This document shows, one piece after another, positions 9,228 through 18,499 of a stretch of 64,000 bases of DNA. This DNA is from Affinundibacterium flavidum (GTDB taxonomy: Bacteria > Pseudomonadota > Gammaproteobacteria > Burkholderiales > Burkholderiaceae_D): contig NZ_JACOGA010000002.1 in assembly GCF_014284175.1 (NCBI RefSeq), forward strand, positions 124,001 to 188,000, in the 5' to 3' direction. Each line of letters opens with the position of its first letter. Within the stretch, counting starts at the first letter, position 1. Under the pieces are notes generated by a model, which made no database searches, was not told the origin of the DNA, and worked only from the letters and a program-made list of their open reading frames with translations. The position numbers were made by a program, and so were the translations under genes.

Positions 9228-9262
9228 ACCAAGCAACGTCGAAGCAACAACATTGAAGATCT

Positions 9263-9886
9263 ATGCGTAAATATTTTATTACTGGTTTATTGATACTTGT
9301 TCCCTTAGCGATCACCGCATGGGTGCTACATGCGGTCATCAGTACCATGGATCAGTCTTTATTATTGTTACCGACACAATGGCGTCCTGAAGCATTGATC
9401 GGCTTTAAAATCCCGGGACTCGGCGCGGTACTCACCGTCCTGATTATTTTTGTTACAGGCTTGTTGACCAAGAATTTTATTGGCAAATATGTAGTCGGAT
9501 TGTGGGAAAAATTGCTCACCCACATTCCAATTGTTAGCTCCATTTACTCTAGCGTCAAACAGGTTTCGGACACCTTATTTTCGTCCACCGGCAACGCATT
9601 TAGCAAAGCACTATTGATTCAGTATCCACGTGAAGGCTCGTGGACTATCGCCTTCTTAACTGGCAAACCCGGTGGCGCTGTTGCCAAACATCTGGATGGT
9701 GACTTCATCAGCGTTTATGTACCAACTACCCCTAACCCAACATCTGGGTATTTTCTGATTATCCCCAAAAAGGATGCAATTGAACTCGATATGAGCGTTG
9801 ATACGGCGCTCAAATATGTAGTTTCTATGGGTGTCGTAGCACCAGAAGTGGCAGAACAAGCAGCACAAAATAATTCTTGTAATTAG
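9263..9886 (+). CDS. DUF502 family membrane protein
   Basis: The 207-residue protein starts with a transmembrane segment (about 5-25), has a second one at about 52-70, and carries the DUF502 hallmark HIPIVSSIYSSVKQV followed by a soluble beta-rich C-terminal half. It is predicted to lie in the inner membrane. The molecular function of DUF502 is not established. It begins 35 bases after the FmdB-like gene and probably shares its transcript; aspS follows. Confidence 0.88.
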   Translation: MRKYFITGLLILVPLAITAWVLHAVISTMDQSLLLLPTQWRPEALIGFKIPGLGAVLTVLIIFVTGLLTKNFIGKYVVGLWEKLLTHIPIVSSIYSSVKQVSDTLFSSTGNAFSKALLIQYPREGSWTIAFLTGKPGGAVAKHLDGDFISVYVPTTPNPTSGYFLIIPKKDAIELDMSVDTALKYVVSMGVVAPEVAEQAAQNNSCN

Positions 9887-9966
9887 CCACTTGTACCTTG
9901 CCTAACTTGTGCCCTGAAATGTGTTCTGAATCAATTACGTGATCAAAGAATCAGAATTTACAAATC

Positions 9967-9993
9967 AGTTTTAACGAATAAGTTTTAACGAAT
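9967..9993. repeat. Two-copy 14-bp tandem repeat
   Basis: AGTTTTAACGAAT occurs at 9967-9979 and again at 9981-9993, with a further degraded copy (GGTTTCAAAGAAT) after it. It lies in the aspS leader. Confidence 0.6.
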
Positions 9994-10052
9994 CGGTTTC
10001 AAAGAATAAACGTCAACGCAATTAACTTTTTAAAGAAAACAGGTAAGAAATT

Positions 10053-11855
10053 ATGTCCATGCGTACCAACTACTGCGGCCTTACTACTGAAGCATTACTC
10101 GGCCAAACCGTCAGCCTGTGCGGCTGGGTGCATCGCCGTCGTGATCACGGTGGGGTTATTTTTATCGATTTGCGCGACCGTGAAGGTCTGGTGCAAGTGG
10201 TGTGCGATCCTGATCGCGCTGAAGTCTTTAAAAATGCAGAAACGGTACGTAATGAATTCTGTTTGCGCATCACTGGTATCGTACGTAATCGCCCTGATGG
10301 CACCATCAACAATAATTTGAAGTCAGGCAAAATCGAAGTCTTGTGCCATGAATTAGAAATCTTGAACGCTTCCGTCACGCCACCGTTCCAACTCGATGAT
10401 GACAACTTATCAGAGACAACGCGCTTGACGCACCGCGTTTTGGATTTGCGTCGCCCGCAAATGCAAAACAATCTGCGTCTGCGTTATAAAGTCGCGATGG
10501 AAGTACGTAAGTTCCTCGATGAAAACGGCTTTATCGATATCGAAACACCGATGTTGACCAAATCCACGCCAGAAGGCGCACGCGATTATTTAGTGCCGTC
10601 CCGTGTCAATGCCGGCAACTTCTTTGCTTTGCCACAGTCTCCACAATTGTTCAAACAATTATTGATGGTCGCCAACTTTGACCGTTACTACCAAATCACC
10701 AAATGCTTCCGCGATGAAGATTTGCGTGCAGACCGTCAGCCAGAATTCACGCAGATCGACTGCGAAACTTCATTCATGAACGAACAAGAAATTCGCGATA
10801 TGTTTGAAGGCATGATCCGTGGCGTATTCAAGAAAACGCTGGATATCGATTTGCCAAATCCATTCCCAGTCATGGACTTCGCTGAAGCCATGGGATTGTA
10901 TGGATCTGACAAACCCGACATGCGCGTTAAATTGCAATTCACTGATTTGACCGACATCATGAAAGACGTGGACTTTAAAGTCTTCTCCAACGCAGCAAAC
11001 ATGCACAATGGTCGCGTAGTCGGTATGTTAGTGCCGGGCGGCGGCAGCATGCCACGTTCTGAAATCGACGCTTACGATCAATTCGTCCGCATCTACGGCG
11101 CTAAAGGTTTGGCTTACATCAAGGTCAACGACAAAGCCGCTGGTCGTGATGGTTTGCAAGCGCCTATTGTGAAGAACTTGCATGATGCGGCATTAGCAAA
11201 AATCATAGAATTGACTGGCGCAAATGACGGCGATTTGATTTTCTTCGGCGCGGACAAAGCTAAAGTCGTGAATGATGCGATTGGCGCCTTGCGCGTGAAA
11301 ATTGGTCATAGCGAATTCGGTAAAAACAATGGCTTGTTCGAGGATGCATGGCGTCCATTGTGGGTGATCGACTTCCCTATGTTTGAACATGATGAAGAAA
11401 ACGATCGCTGGACCGCAACGCACCATCCATTCACTGCACCAAAAGATGGTCATGAAGATTTGATGGAAACAGATCCAGGCAAATGTATCGCAAAAGCTTA
11501 CGATATGGTCTTGAATGGTTGGGAACTCGGTGGTGGTTCTGTACGTATTCACCGTGCTGATGTCCAAAGTAAAGTATTCCGCGCATTGAAGATCAACGAC
11601 GACGAAGCACAGTTGAAATTCGGCTTCTTGCTCGACGCCTTGCAATACGGCGCGCCTCCACATGGTGGTTTGGCATTCGGTCTGGATCGTATCGTAACGA
11701 TGATGACAGGTGCAGAATCCATCCGTGACGTCATCGCCTTCCCGAAAACACAACGTGCACAATGCTTATTGACACAAGCACCGTCAGAAGTCGATGAAAA
11801 GCAATTGAAAGAATTGCATATTCGTTTGCGTGCAGCGGAGCCTAAGGTCGTTTAA
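10053..11855 (+). CDS. aspS: Aspartate--tRNA ligase
   Basis: The 600-residue enzyme charges tRNA-Asp (and in relatives lacking AsnRS also tRNA-Asn) with aspartate. Visible parts are the N-terminal OB-fold anticodon domain ([21 protein letters not shown]), class II motif 2 ([18 protein letters not shown]), the bacterial GAD insertion domain in the middle, and motif 3 ([14 protein letters not shown]). The length matches bacterial AspRS. A second ATG two codons inside the start is an alternative. A strong terminator follows, so this gene ends the run of three. Confidence 0.98.
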   Translation: MSMRTNYCGLTTEALLGQTVSLCGWVHRRRDHGGVIFIDLRDREGLVQVVCDPDRAEVFKNAETVRNEFCLRITGIVRNRPDGTINNNLKSGKIEVLCHELEILNASVTPPFQLDDDNLSETTRLTHRVLDLRRPQMQNNLRLRYKVAMEVRKFLDENGFIDIETPMLTKSTPEGARDYLVPSRVNAGNFFALPQSPQLFKQLLMVANFDRYYQITKCFRDEDLRADRQPEFTQIDCETSFMNEQEIRDMFEGMIRGVFKKTLDIDLPNPFPVMDFAEAMGLYGSDKPDMRVKLQFTDLTDIMKDVDFKVFSNAANMHNGRVVGMLVPGGGSMPRSEIDAYDQFVRIYGAKGLAYIKVNDKAAGRDGLQAPIVKNLHDAALAKIIELTGANDGDLIFFGADKAKVVNDAIGALRVKIGHSEFGKNNGLFEDAWRPLWVIDFPMFEHDEENDRWTATHHPFTAPKDGHEDLMETDPGKCIAKAYDMVLNGWELGGGSVRIHRADVQSKVFRALKINDDEAQLKFGFLLDALQYGAPPHGGLAFGLDRIVTMMTGAESIRDVIAFPKTQRAQCLLTQAPSEVDEKQLKELHIRLRAAEPKVV

Positions 11856-11894
11856 GTCAGACACCTGATCAAAAATCAGGCAGAACGGCAAACA

Positions 11895-11924
11895 AAATGG
11901 CAGACCTTGGTCTGCCATTTTTTA
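11895..11924 (+). terminator. Rho-independent terminator of aspS
   Basis: AAATGGCAGACC (11895-11906) pairs perfectly with GGTCTGCCATTT (11909-11920) and a T run follows. Confidence 0.9.
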
Positions 11925-11974
11925 TTTGCGTGCCACGTTTTGCAGACACAGGCTCAGCCGCGAACTATTTTTTT

Positions 11975-12105
11975 GAGACCTCTGCACAACCGTCACGATC
12001 GGTCGAAGTTTGAATCGAGAAGCGCACCTGTGCTAAAGCACAGCGACGCATTGACATATCCGCAGATCCAAAGTTCGGCCGCGCAGTAGGTTGTGCAGAG
12101 GTCTC
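11975..12105. mobile_element. 131-bp MITE with 17-bp perfect terminal inverted repeats
   Basis: GAGACCTCTGCACAACC at 11975-11991 is exactly repeated in inverted form at 12089-12105. The interior has no convincing gene, but it has a small hairpin CTGTGC-TAAA-GCACAG at 12028-12043. Both flanks are T-rich (TTTTTTT before, TTTT after), so a short T-run target duplication is possible but cannot be proved. The end sequence resembles those of some IS5-group elements, an impression from memory only. It lies between the aspS terminator and nudB. Confidence 0.8.
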
Positions 12106-12170
12106 TTTTGAGGAGTGGATTTATGGCATACTGACCATACATCTAGCAAACGTACCTCCCTCTGAACAAT

Positions 12171-12200
12171 CGACAATTTTCGACAAATTTCGACAAATTA
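12171..12200 (+). repeat. 10-bp tandem repeat running into the nudB start codon
   Basis: Three units CGACAATTTT, CGACAAATTT and CGACAAATTA lie head to tail, and the last A is the first base of the nudB ATG. The array occupies the place of a Shine-Dalgarno, which is absent. Confidence 0.7.
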
Positions 12201-12652
12201 TGAGTAGCACTTACAAAATCCCAGAATCCGTCTTAGTCGTCATCTACACCCCCGAACTCGATGTTTTGTTACTGGAGCGTGCTGACAAACCAGGATTCTG
12301 GCAGTCCGTTACTGGCTCTAAAGATACGCTGGACGAAGCACTGGAAGTGACTGCCCAGCGCGAGGTGATGGAAGAAACAGGTATCGATACACGCAGTCAT
12401 CTACTCAGCAATTGGCAATTGGCGAATGTGTATGAAATTTACCCTACCTGGCGCCATCGTTATGCGCCCGGTGTGACGCAAAACAAAGAATACGTTTTTG
12501 GTCTTTGTGTACCGCGCTCTACATCGGTTACACTAGCCCCAAGAGAACATCTGGGTTATCAGTGGTTGCCACTGCAAGAAGCGGCTGATTTATGTTTTTC
12601 AGCTTCCAATGCAGAAGCGATTTTACAACTGCCACAACGCTGTAAAATCTAG
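12200..12652 (+). CDS. nudB: Dihydroneopterin triphosphate diphosphatase (Nudix)
   Basis: This 150-residue Nudix hydrolase carries the box in the form VTGSKDTLDEALEVTAQREV then MEETGI, with the REVMEE metal-binding core intact and a loop one residue longer than the standard Nudix box. It should remove pyrophosphate from dihydroneopterin triphosphate in folate synthesis. The placement after aspS is typical of Burkholderiales and supports nudB over other Nudix enzymes. There is no Shine-Dalgarno; the tandem repeat occupies the leader. Confidence 0.88.
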   Translation: MSSTYKIPESVLVVIYTPELDVLLLERADKPGFWQSVTGSKDTLDEALEVTAQREVMEETGIDTRSHLLSNWQLANVYEIYPTWRHRYAPGVTQNKEYVFGLCVPRSTSVTLAPREHLGYQWLPLQEAADLCFSASNAEAILQLPQRCKI

Positions 12653-12746
12653 ATCAAACCCAACTCCTACAAAAAAATTCATCCTCATAGTCATATTCAG
12701 ACCTAGACCTATACCCTGCCCCAGATCCTGACCAAGAGGCCAACAG

Positions 12747-13574
12747 ATGAAACTTCGGATTGCCACCTACAATATTCACAAAGGTGTCAGTGCATTTGGC
12801 CGCAAAGCGCGCATCCATGATCTCAAAGAAGCGATTAAATTACTGGATGCTGATCTGATATTTTTGCAAGAAGTTCAAGGGCAGCATGATCACCATGCGA
12901 AGAAACACAACGACTGGCCTGAACAAGCCCAACATGAATTTCTTGCAGGTGATTCGCATGCATCGAGCTATGGCATGAATGCCGTGTACGAACATGGGCA
13001 TCATGGCAATGCCCTACTCAGTCGATTACCAATTTTACATTCAACAAATCACGACGTTTCTGATCATGCGTATGAACAGCGTGGGATTCTGCACGTACGT
13101 GTGCAGTTAGGCGAAGTACTGGCACATTGTTTTGTCATTCATCTTGGTTTGTTCGCTGCCAGCCGCCGACGTCAGATTCAAGCCTTAATTACTCAAGTAC
13201 AGGCCCAGGTTGAAAAAAATCAACCTGTCATTATCGCTGGCGACTTCAATGACTGGAGCCAACGCCTGAGCCATACTTTGTATAAAGAATTAGGTGTGAT
13301 TGAAGCCTTTGATGTCGCCCATCACCATCATGCAGAAACCGTCATCAAGCGAAGCGCCCTAAGCTCAGTGAAGAGCCTGTTTCAAACCAAATCACCGCAT
13401 GCGCGCACTTTCCCTGCCGGACTGCCGTGGCTAAGCCTTGATCGCGTGTATCTACGTGGTTTTCATGTTGAACAAGCACAGGTATTGAGCGGCAAACCAT
13501 GGTCGCAATTATCCGATCACGTGCCTATTTGCGTCGACCTCAAGCTCAATCACCTGCAATTACATCATGGCTAA
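12747..13574 (+). CDS. Endonuclease/exonuclease/phosphatase family protein
   Basis: The 275-residue protein shows the DNase I-like fold markers in order: ATYNIHKG at the N-terminus, IFLQEVQ (metal-binding Glu), a central histidine region, IIAGDFNDW (Asp, Asn) and QLSDHVPI (catalytic Asp-His). The substrate may be nucleic acid or a phospholipid-type phosphodiester. The gene overlaps the next one (clsB) by 8 bases, so translation is probably coupled, and linkage to a phospholipase D-family enzyme suggests a lipid role. An AGAGG site precedes the ATG. Confidence 0.88.
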   Translation: MKLRIATYNIHKGVSAFGRKARIHDLKEAIKLLDADLIFLQEVQGQHDHHAKKHNDWPEQAQHEFLAGDSHASSYGMNAVYEHGHHGNALLSRLPILHSTNHDVSDHAYEQRGILHVRVQLGEVLAHCFVIHLGLFAASRRRQIQALITQVQAQVEKNQPVIIAGDFNDWSQRLSHTLYKELGVIEAFDVAHHHHAETVIKRSALSSVKSLFQTKSPHARTFPAGLPWLSLDRVYLRGFHVEQAQVLSGKPWSQLSDHVPICVDLKLNHLQLHHG

Positions 13575-14727
13575 ATTGGTGTTTTGCGACGGCAATCAAG
13601 TGCAATTACTGCACACTGGCGAACAGTTTTTTGCAGCCCTGATCGACGCCATACATCATGCGCAACATGAAGTATTTTTAGAAACCTATATTTATGCCAC
13701 AGATCAGAGCGCACAGAAAATTACCGATGCGCTGTGTGCAGCAGCGCAACGCGGTGTCTGCGTACAAGTGATTATTGATTGGATCGGTGGTGGGAAACAC
13801 ACACAAGAATTGCAAACAAGATTTCAACAAGCGGGCGTGGAATGCCGATTATTTAATCCCTGGTTTAAACGCGGCTTAGCACGCACACATAGGAAGCTAG
13901 CAGTCATCGACCAAGACATCGCGTTTATCGGTGGAATCAACATCATTGACGACTGCCTATCTGATGATGGACGAAATACGACACTCCCATTTCCGCGCTG
14001 GGATTTTGCAGTACAAGTCCACGGCAAATTAGTACACAACGTCTATCAAGAAATGAATGCCCAGTGGCTAAAAATGGGCAAACTACAACTGCTGCAAAGG
14101 CTAAAACTAGCCGTCAATTTACGCAAGCCAACCACTACTATTGACTATCATTTAAGCCAGGCAGCGTTGGTAATTCGTGATAATTTGCGCAATCGCAGCA
14201 CTATACAAAAAGCCTACTTGAAGGCACTCGGTTCGGCACGTCAAACCGCTATTCTGGCGAATCCGTATTTTGCACCTGGACGCAAGATTCGGAATGGTTT
14301 GATCAAGGCGGCACAACGTGGCGTGGACGTCAGTTTATTGCTAGGCGTAGGTGAATTCGATTGGCAAGACGCGGTTGCACAATCGTATTACCCTAAGCTC
14401 CTAGCTAGCGGCGTCAAAATTTTTGAATACCGCAAAACCAAGTTGCACGCGAAAGTTGCCGTGATCGACCAAGATTGGGCGACGGTAGGCTCGAGCAATT
14501 TTGATGGTCTGAGTTTATTTGTGAATCATGAAGCGAATATTGTCATCCTCGACAAGGACTTTGCCGGCAATCTCAAACAACATTTACAACTAGGTCTACT
14601 TGACGCCGTGCAAATTGATCCGCATTGTGTGATTCAGCTATCTTGGTTCAGTCGCATCAAACACAGATTGGCGTATCTGTTCTATCGGACGTTGATGCGC
14701 ATCGCCACACTTGGTCAATATCGTTAA
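13567..14727 (+). CDS. clsB: Cardiolipin synthase B-type phospholipase D family protein
   Basis: Two HKD motifs define a phospholipase D-fold transferase: HRKLAVID at His108 and HAKVAVID at His294. The 386-residue length and the lack of N-terminal membrane helices fit ClsB, which makes cardiolipin or related lipids at the inner-membrane surface. Its ATG lies inside the end of the preceding phosphodiesterase-family gene. The gene for an S4 RNA-binding protein starts 20 bases after its stop. Confidence 0.88.
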   Translation: MAKLVFCDGNQVQLLHTGEQFFAALIDAIHHAQHEVFLETYIYATDQSAQKITDALCAAAQRGVCVQVIIDWIGGGKHTQELQTRFQQAGVECRLFNPWFKRGLARTHRKLAVIDQDIAFIGGINIIDDCLSDDGRNTTLPFPRWDFAVQVHGKLVHNVYQEMNAQWLKMGKLQLLQRLKLAVNLRKPTTTIDYHLSQAALVIRDNLRNRSTIQKAYLKALGSARQTAILANPYFAPGRKIRNGLIKAAQRGVDVSLLLGVGEFDWQDAVAQSYYPKLLASGVKIFEYRKTKLHAKVAVIDQDWATVGSSNFDGLSLFVNHEANIVILDKDFAGNLKQHLQLGLLDAVQIDPHCVIQLSWFSRIKHRLAYLFYRTLMRIATLGQYR

Positions 14728-14747
14728 ACCATTTTCCCTCATTTGTT

Positions 14748-15140
14748 ATGCCAACGACACCCCTTCTGACTACCCGAATCGACAAATGGCTGTGGGCCGC
14801 ACGTTTTTTTAAAACGCGCAGTTTAGCCAGCAATGCCGTTGAACTAGGACGCGTACTGCAAAATGAGCTCAGAGTAAAACCAGCGCATGCCGTCAAAGTC
14901 GGCGATTTGTTAGAAATCCACCATGCAGATCAAATCTGGCAGGTTGAAATTGTAAAAATCATCGACGTGCGCGGCTCTGCGAGTATCGCGCAAACAATGT
15001 ATGGTGAAACGGCTGAAAGTATCGCAAAACGGCAACATAAAGCCGAGTTACGGCGATTTCAAACCGAGCCCGCGGCGCAGTTACAACAACGCCCTACTAA
15101 ACGCCAACGCAGACAACTCAATCATATTTTGATCGAATAA
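14748..15140 (+). CDS. hslR: S4-domain RNA-binding heat-shock protein (Hsp15-like)
   Basis: The 130-residue protein opens with an S4 domain (TRIDKWLWAARFFKTRSLA), followed by a basic C-terminal tail rich in Arg and Gln. That is the layout of Hsp15, which binds 50S subunits carrying a stalled peptidyl-tRNA. The ATG at 14748 is chosen because upstream in-frame starts lie inside clsB and add residues foreign to the family. It is probably the last gene of the unit with clsB. Confidence 0.85.
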   Translation: MPTTPLLTTRIDKWLWAARFFKTRSLASNAVELGRVLQNELRVKPAHAVKVGDLLEIHHADQIWQVEIVKIIDVRGSASIAQTMYGETAESIAKRQHKAELRRFQTEPAAQLQQRPTKRQRRQLNHILIE

Positions 15141-15220
15141 ATCAGCGCAAGGCTTCACAAAATTGATCCAAATTCGCGCCAAACAAAAATTTTAAACATT
15201 TACGCAACTCAATATTTAGA

Positions 15221-15251
15221 TTTACAAAAGTTTTTACTTATTCAATATAAA
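15221..15251 (+). promoter_or_regulatory. Possible sigma-70 promoter of the second MCP
   Basis: TTTACA (15221-15226) and AATATA/TATAAA (15244-15251) give a spacing of 17-19 bases, about 95 bases before the MCP start. No sigma-28 flagellar consensus is seen. Confidence 0.35.
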
Positions 15252-15343
15252 TTCGGCGTATATTTATCTTCTGCAAGACTTTTTCTTCTAACCAGCGTAC
15301 AGCGTAGGCTGACGCTCAGAAGTGATACTTCAAGGGGATTCAA

Positions 15344-17044
15344 ATGCAAGCATTTTACGACCTTAGAATTGCCACGAAACTCATTCTTGGCTTCATTGCT
15401 GTTTTATTACTCACCTGCTTTCTCGGCATTTTCTCCATAGTTCAACTCACCAGCTTAAATCGAGCGACGGATGAAATCGGGAATGATTTGATGCCTAGCT
15501 CCATCAGTGGCATGGGCATGAAAGAAAGCGTTTCACGCATGCGCTCACAAGAAGCGCAACTCGCTACAGCGGAAAACGCCGAAGAAGTGAAGAAGTACCA
15601 TGACCGTACGAATGAAGCGATTGAAGCCTTTCGTAAGAATCACACTGCATTTCTAAAAAATGCTGATACGCCAGACGATAAGAAAGCATTAGATGAGTTG
15701 CTAACGGCATTCAATGATTACGCGTTGATTTCAAACAAAATCGCCAACTTGGCCAAAGAATCAAAAACCCAAGAGGCAGTTGCTCTGCTACGTACAGAAT
15801 CGTCGAGTAGCAATAAGAAAATGCGCGGCATGCTGGACAAGATTGTTGACGCCCAAATCGTCGCAGGTCAAAAAGCAGCGAACAATAGTCACGAGCTATT
15901 TTTGACCGCACGCAAGATGATCATCATCGCCATACTAATTAGCATAGCAATTGGCTTTTTCATGGCCATTTGGTTAGCGAAAATTGTTTCTACTCCGCTC
16001 AAAAGCGCAGTCGACTTGGCGCAATCGATTGCCGCGGGCGACCTGACTCGCAATGTAGAACCAGAGAGCACTTGCGAGACAGGGCAATTGATCCGTGCAT
16101 TGGGAGAAATGAATACTAGCCTTTTGACTGTCGTCTCAGAAGTGCGTGCTGGTACAGAGCAAATTAACGGCGCGGCGACTGAAATTGCAAGCGGTAATCT
16201 GGATTTATCCAGCCGCACTGAGGAACAAGCCAGCTCCTTAGAAGAGACCGCATCGTCGATGGAAGAAATTACAGCGACCGTCAAACACAACAGCGAAAAC
16301 GCACGACAAGCCAATGTTCTGTCACAAACAGCCACCTCGATTGCCGAAAAAGGCGGTAGCGTCGTCTCCGAGGTCGTTTCCACGATGACCTCGATTAACG
16401 AGTCGTCGAAAAAGATTGTCGACATTATTAGCGTGATTGATGGGATTGCTTTCCAAACCAATATCCTTGCCCTAAATGCAGCAGTTGAAGCAGCACGTGC
16501 TGGCGAACAGGGCCGCGGCTTTGCCGTGGTCGCATCGGAAGTCCGTAGCCTGGCACAACGCTCCGCCAGTGCCGCAAAAGAAATCAAAGAACTGATCAAT
16601 GACTCCGTAGAAAAAGTAGGGCAAGGAACGCGCTTGGTTGATAGTGCAGGTACGACCATGCAAGAGGTCGTAGAAAGTGTCAAACGTGTCAGCGATATCA
16701 TCAGTGAAATCACTGCCGCTGGACAAGAGCAAAGCAGTGGCATCGACCAAATTAATCAAGCCATCATGCAGATGGATAGCGTTACCCAACAAAATACCGC
16801 CTTGGTGGAAGAAGCGGCAGCAGCTTCTGCGACTTTGCAAGAACAAGCGGCTAATTTGGTACAAGTGGTGAGCGTCTTCAAAATCGACCAGACCAGCAGC
16901 TATAGCGCGCCCAAACCAACACCAAGGGCAGTACCTAAGAACACAACGAAAGTAACGACACGGAAAGCCCAGACACAACCTGCTCGATTAAAAGCAGAAC
17001 CAGTGAAAAAAACTGAGAGCGCTGATTCATGGGAAGAATTTTAG
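15344..17044 (+). CDS. Methyl-accepting chemotaxis protein with CheR-tether tail
   Basis: The 566-residue transmembrane receptor has TM1 at about 12-33, a periplasmic four-helix-bundle sensor of about 150 residues, TM2 at about 191-212, HAMP to about 265, and a long signalling domain. The tip sits near residues 370-397 ([19 protein letters not shown], then [12 protein letters not shown]). The last residues SWEEF match the C-terminal W-x-x-F pentapeptide that docks CheR or CheB, after a Pro/Thr/Lys-rich linker. The ligand is unknown. Good AAGGGGA ribosome site. It is a single gene with its own terminator. Confidence 0.95.
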   Translation: MQAFYDLRIATKLILGFIAVLLLTCFLGIFSIVQLTSLNRATDEIGNDLMPSSISGMGMKESVSRMRSQEAQLATAENAEEVKKYHDRTNEAIEAFRKNHTAFLKNADTPDDKKALDELLTAFNDYALISNKIANLAKESKTQEAVALLRTESSSSNKKMRGMLDKIVDAQIVAGQKAANNSHELFLTARKMIIIAILISIAIGFFMAIWLAKIVSTPLKSAVDLAQSIAAGDLTRNVEPESTCETGQLIRALGEMNTSLLTVVSEVRAGTEQINGAATEIASGNLDLSSRTEEQASSLEETASSMEEITATVKHNSENARQANVLSQTATSIAEKGGSVVSEVVSTMTSINESSKKIVDIISVIDGIAFQTNILALNAAVEAARAGEQGRGFAVVASEVRSLAQRSASAAKEIKELINDSVEKVGQGTRLVDSAGTTMQEVVESVKRVSDIISEITAAGQEQSSGIDQINQAIMQMDSVTQQNTALVEEAAAASATLQEQAANLVQVVSVFKIDQTSSYSAPKPTPRAVPKNTTKVTTRKAQTQPARLKAEPVKKTESADSWEEF

Positions 17045-17101
17045 AGCGCGCTAACATTCAGTTCTCACGCTGTTAGAACAATATAATTAACGCAATACTT
17101 G

Positions 17102-17138
17102 GCCATCATTTCTGCGACAACAGGATGATGGCGTTTTT
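17102..17138 (+). terminator. Rho-independent terminator of the MCP
   Basis: GCCATCAT (17102-17109) pairs with ATGATGGC (17125-17132), followed by GTTTTTAT. Confidence 0.75.
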
Positions 17139-17148
17139 ATATGTCTAC

Positions 17149-17507
17149 TAGGGTCTGTTGACCTATATTTTAGGCAAGCGTTTCACTCAAAACGCAGGAT
17201 GGCAAGGCGCATCTCGCCGCTGCGGCTGGCCGCCCCAGCAAGAGATGCAACGCTGTCCATCGTGCGTTTTGAGTGAAACCCTCCGGGAATGGCTCAAATG
17301 GGCACATGGCGTTGTTGCAATCTGCTTATAGTGCATGGTGTTCAAACCCGCTACCGCGCAGCTTGCGGTGTAGTCAGGGTTTCGTGCAGCATGCTGCACG
17401 CTGACGTAACGAAGTTCCCTTACAAGGGAACTTTCCCATAGCAATAGCCTAGCCCTGTGCCCATTTGCGCGCATTCGCTTGCCTAAAATATAGGTCAACA
17501 GACCCTA
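17149..17507. mobile_element. 359-bp nested-palindrome element with 32-bp perfect terminal inverted repeats
   Basis: The 32-base arms at 17149-17180 and 17476-17507 are exact reverse complements, beginning and ending in TA. Inside lie a 23-bp inverted repeat with one mismatch (17180-17202 / 17257-17279), GCATCTC/GAGATGC (17209-17215 / 17242-17248), a 12-bp pair CAAATGGGCACA (17295-17306 / 17456-17467), AAACCC/GGGTTT enclosing ACCGC/GCGGT (17344-17382), an 18-bp palindrome at 17383-17400, and a 10-bp hairpin at 17412-17433. It lies between the MCP terminator and the TetR gene. TA ends suggest a TA target duplication as in IS630/mariner-type transposition. No transposase is encoded; the 103-codon open frame on the minus strand follows the palindromes and is not believed. 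Confidence 0.9.
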
Positions 17508-17800
17508 ATTTCTTTGCAAGCCGTTGCGATCTCGCACAGTCTTGTAGGTATTCCATTCTAATGACTTTTTTCCGATTGACTTTTAAAGTCGCATGTTGAA
17601 TAGTACGGTCGTTCGATTATTTTCTTAGATGCAGTGTTATTGTCATTAGTTTCACGACCAAAAGACTGCTATCAATGAAAAATGATAAGCACTAGTGAGA
17701 GCTAATAGGCGCTAGTGAGAATCAATGAGAACATATAGAAACCCGTGCAAGCAGTTTCAACCAGTGGCCAGCAGTAACAACCGGAAAAACATTTGTATTC
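17508..17800. other. Leader of the TetR gene with repeated CTAGTGAGA motifs
   Basis: This stretch holds no gene. GCACTAGTGAGA (17689-17700) and GCGCTAGTGAGA (17709-17720) are near-identical direct repeats 20 bases apart, followed by the related ATCAATGAGA, possibly operator half-sites or a decayed tandem repeat. No clear promoter was seen. Confidence 0.4.
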
Positions 17801-18424
17801 ATGAATATCACGTCGAAGTTTATGCGTAAGGGTGAACTTACCCGCGCAGCGATATTAGAAACGGCTCTAGAGTCCGCCAGTCGTCATGGGCTAGAAGGCC
17901 TGACGATAGGTTTGCTGGCCGAACAAATGAATATGAGCAAATCTGGTGTCTTCGCCCATTTTGGTTCACGTGAAGATCTCCAGATCGCTGTACTGAAGCT
18001 GTACCACCATTTATTTGAACAAGAAGTTTTTTATCCTAGTATGAAAGAAGCGCGTGGCCTGCCCCGTTTGCGTTCTATGTTTGCGCTGTGGGTACAAAGA
18101 GTCACACGGGAAATTGCTTCGGGTTGTATTTATATCAGCGGTGCCACTGAATACGATGATCGTCAGGGATCAATACGCGACGAACTAGTCGGTATGGTCA
18201 ACGCATGGCAAGGTGCCTTGTTACGTGCCACCGTCCAAGCGCAGGAATTTAAACATCTGCAAGCCGATGTCGATCCTGAGCAAATCGTGTATGAAATGTA
18301 TGGCTTAATTTTGGCCTTACACCACGACGCAAGATTCTTAAAGAAGTCTGGCAGCGTGAGTCGCGCCGAGACCGGTTTTGAACGAATGATTCAATCTTAT
18401 GCGCCTCTCAAGACGGCGGCATAA
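17801..18424 (+). CDS. TetR/AcrR family regulator, probably of fatty-acid oxidation
   Basis: The 207-residue protein has an N-terminal TetR helix-turn-helix (TRAAILETALESASRHGLE, then MSKSGVFAHFGSREDLQ) and a ligand-binding C-terminal half. It sits directly upstream, in the same direction, of an acyl-CoA dehydrogenase and the rest of a beta-oxidation cluster, so it probably represses that cluster and responds to acyl-CoA. The start could instead be the ATG at 17822 (MRKGELTR); neither has a strong ribosome site. Confidence 0.88.
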   Translation: MNITSKFMRKGELTRAAILETALESASRHGLEGLTIGLLAEQMNMSKSGVFAHFGSREDLQIAVLKLYHHLFEQEVFYPSMKEARGLPRLRSMFALWVQRVTREIASGCIYISGATEYDDRQGSIRDELVGMVNAWQGALLRATVQAQEFKHLQADVDPEQIVYEMYGLILALHHDARFLKKSGSVSRAETGFERMIQSYAPLKTAA

Positions 18425-18499
18425 AGCAAGACAGATTTAGTGACATATTTTCAGTTTTTAAAACCTAGTTAAAATTTATTTAGTCCAGAGGAGAAAATC

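Noticed and set aside
11907..12089. Open frame of 60 codons inside the MITE
   Set aside because: It begins in the aspS terminator, is short and follows repeat sequence.
14625..14747. N-terminal extension of the Hsp15-like protein
   Set aside because: It overlaps the end of clsB and lies before the family-typical start.
15889..16743. Minus-strand open frame of 284 codons opposite the second MCP
   Set aside because: The plus strand encodes a textbook MCP signalling domain; the antisense frame has no domain features.
17187..17498. Open frame of 103 codons on the minus strand inside the nested-palindrome element
   Set aside because: It is spanned by palindromes, starts inside the right terminal repeat, has no ribosome site and no family-like sequence.
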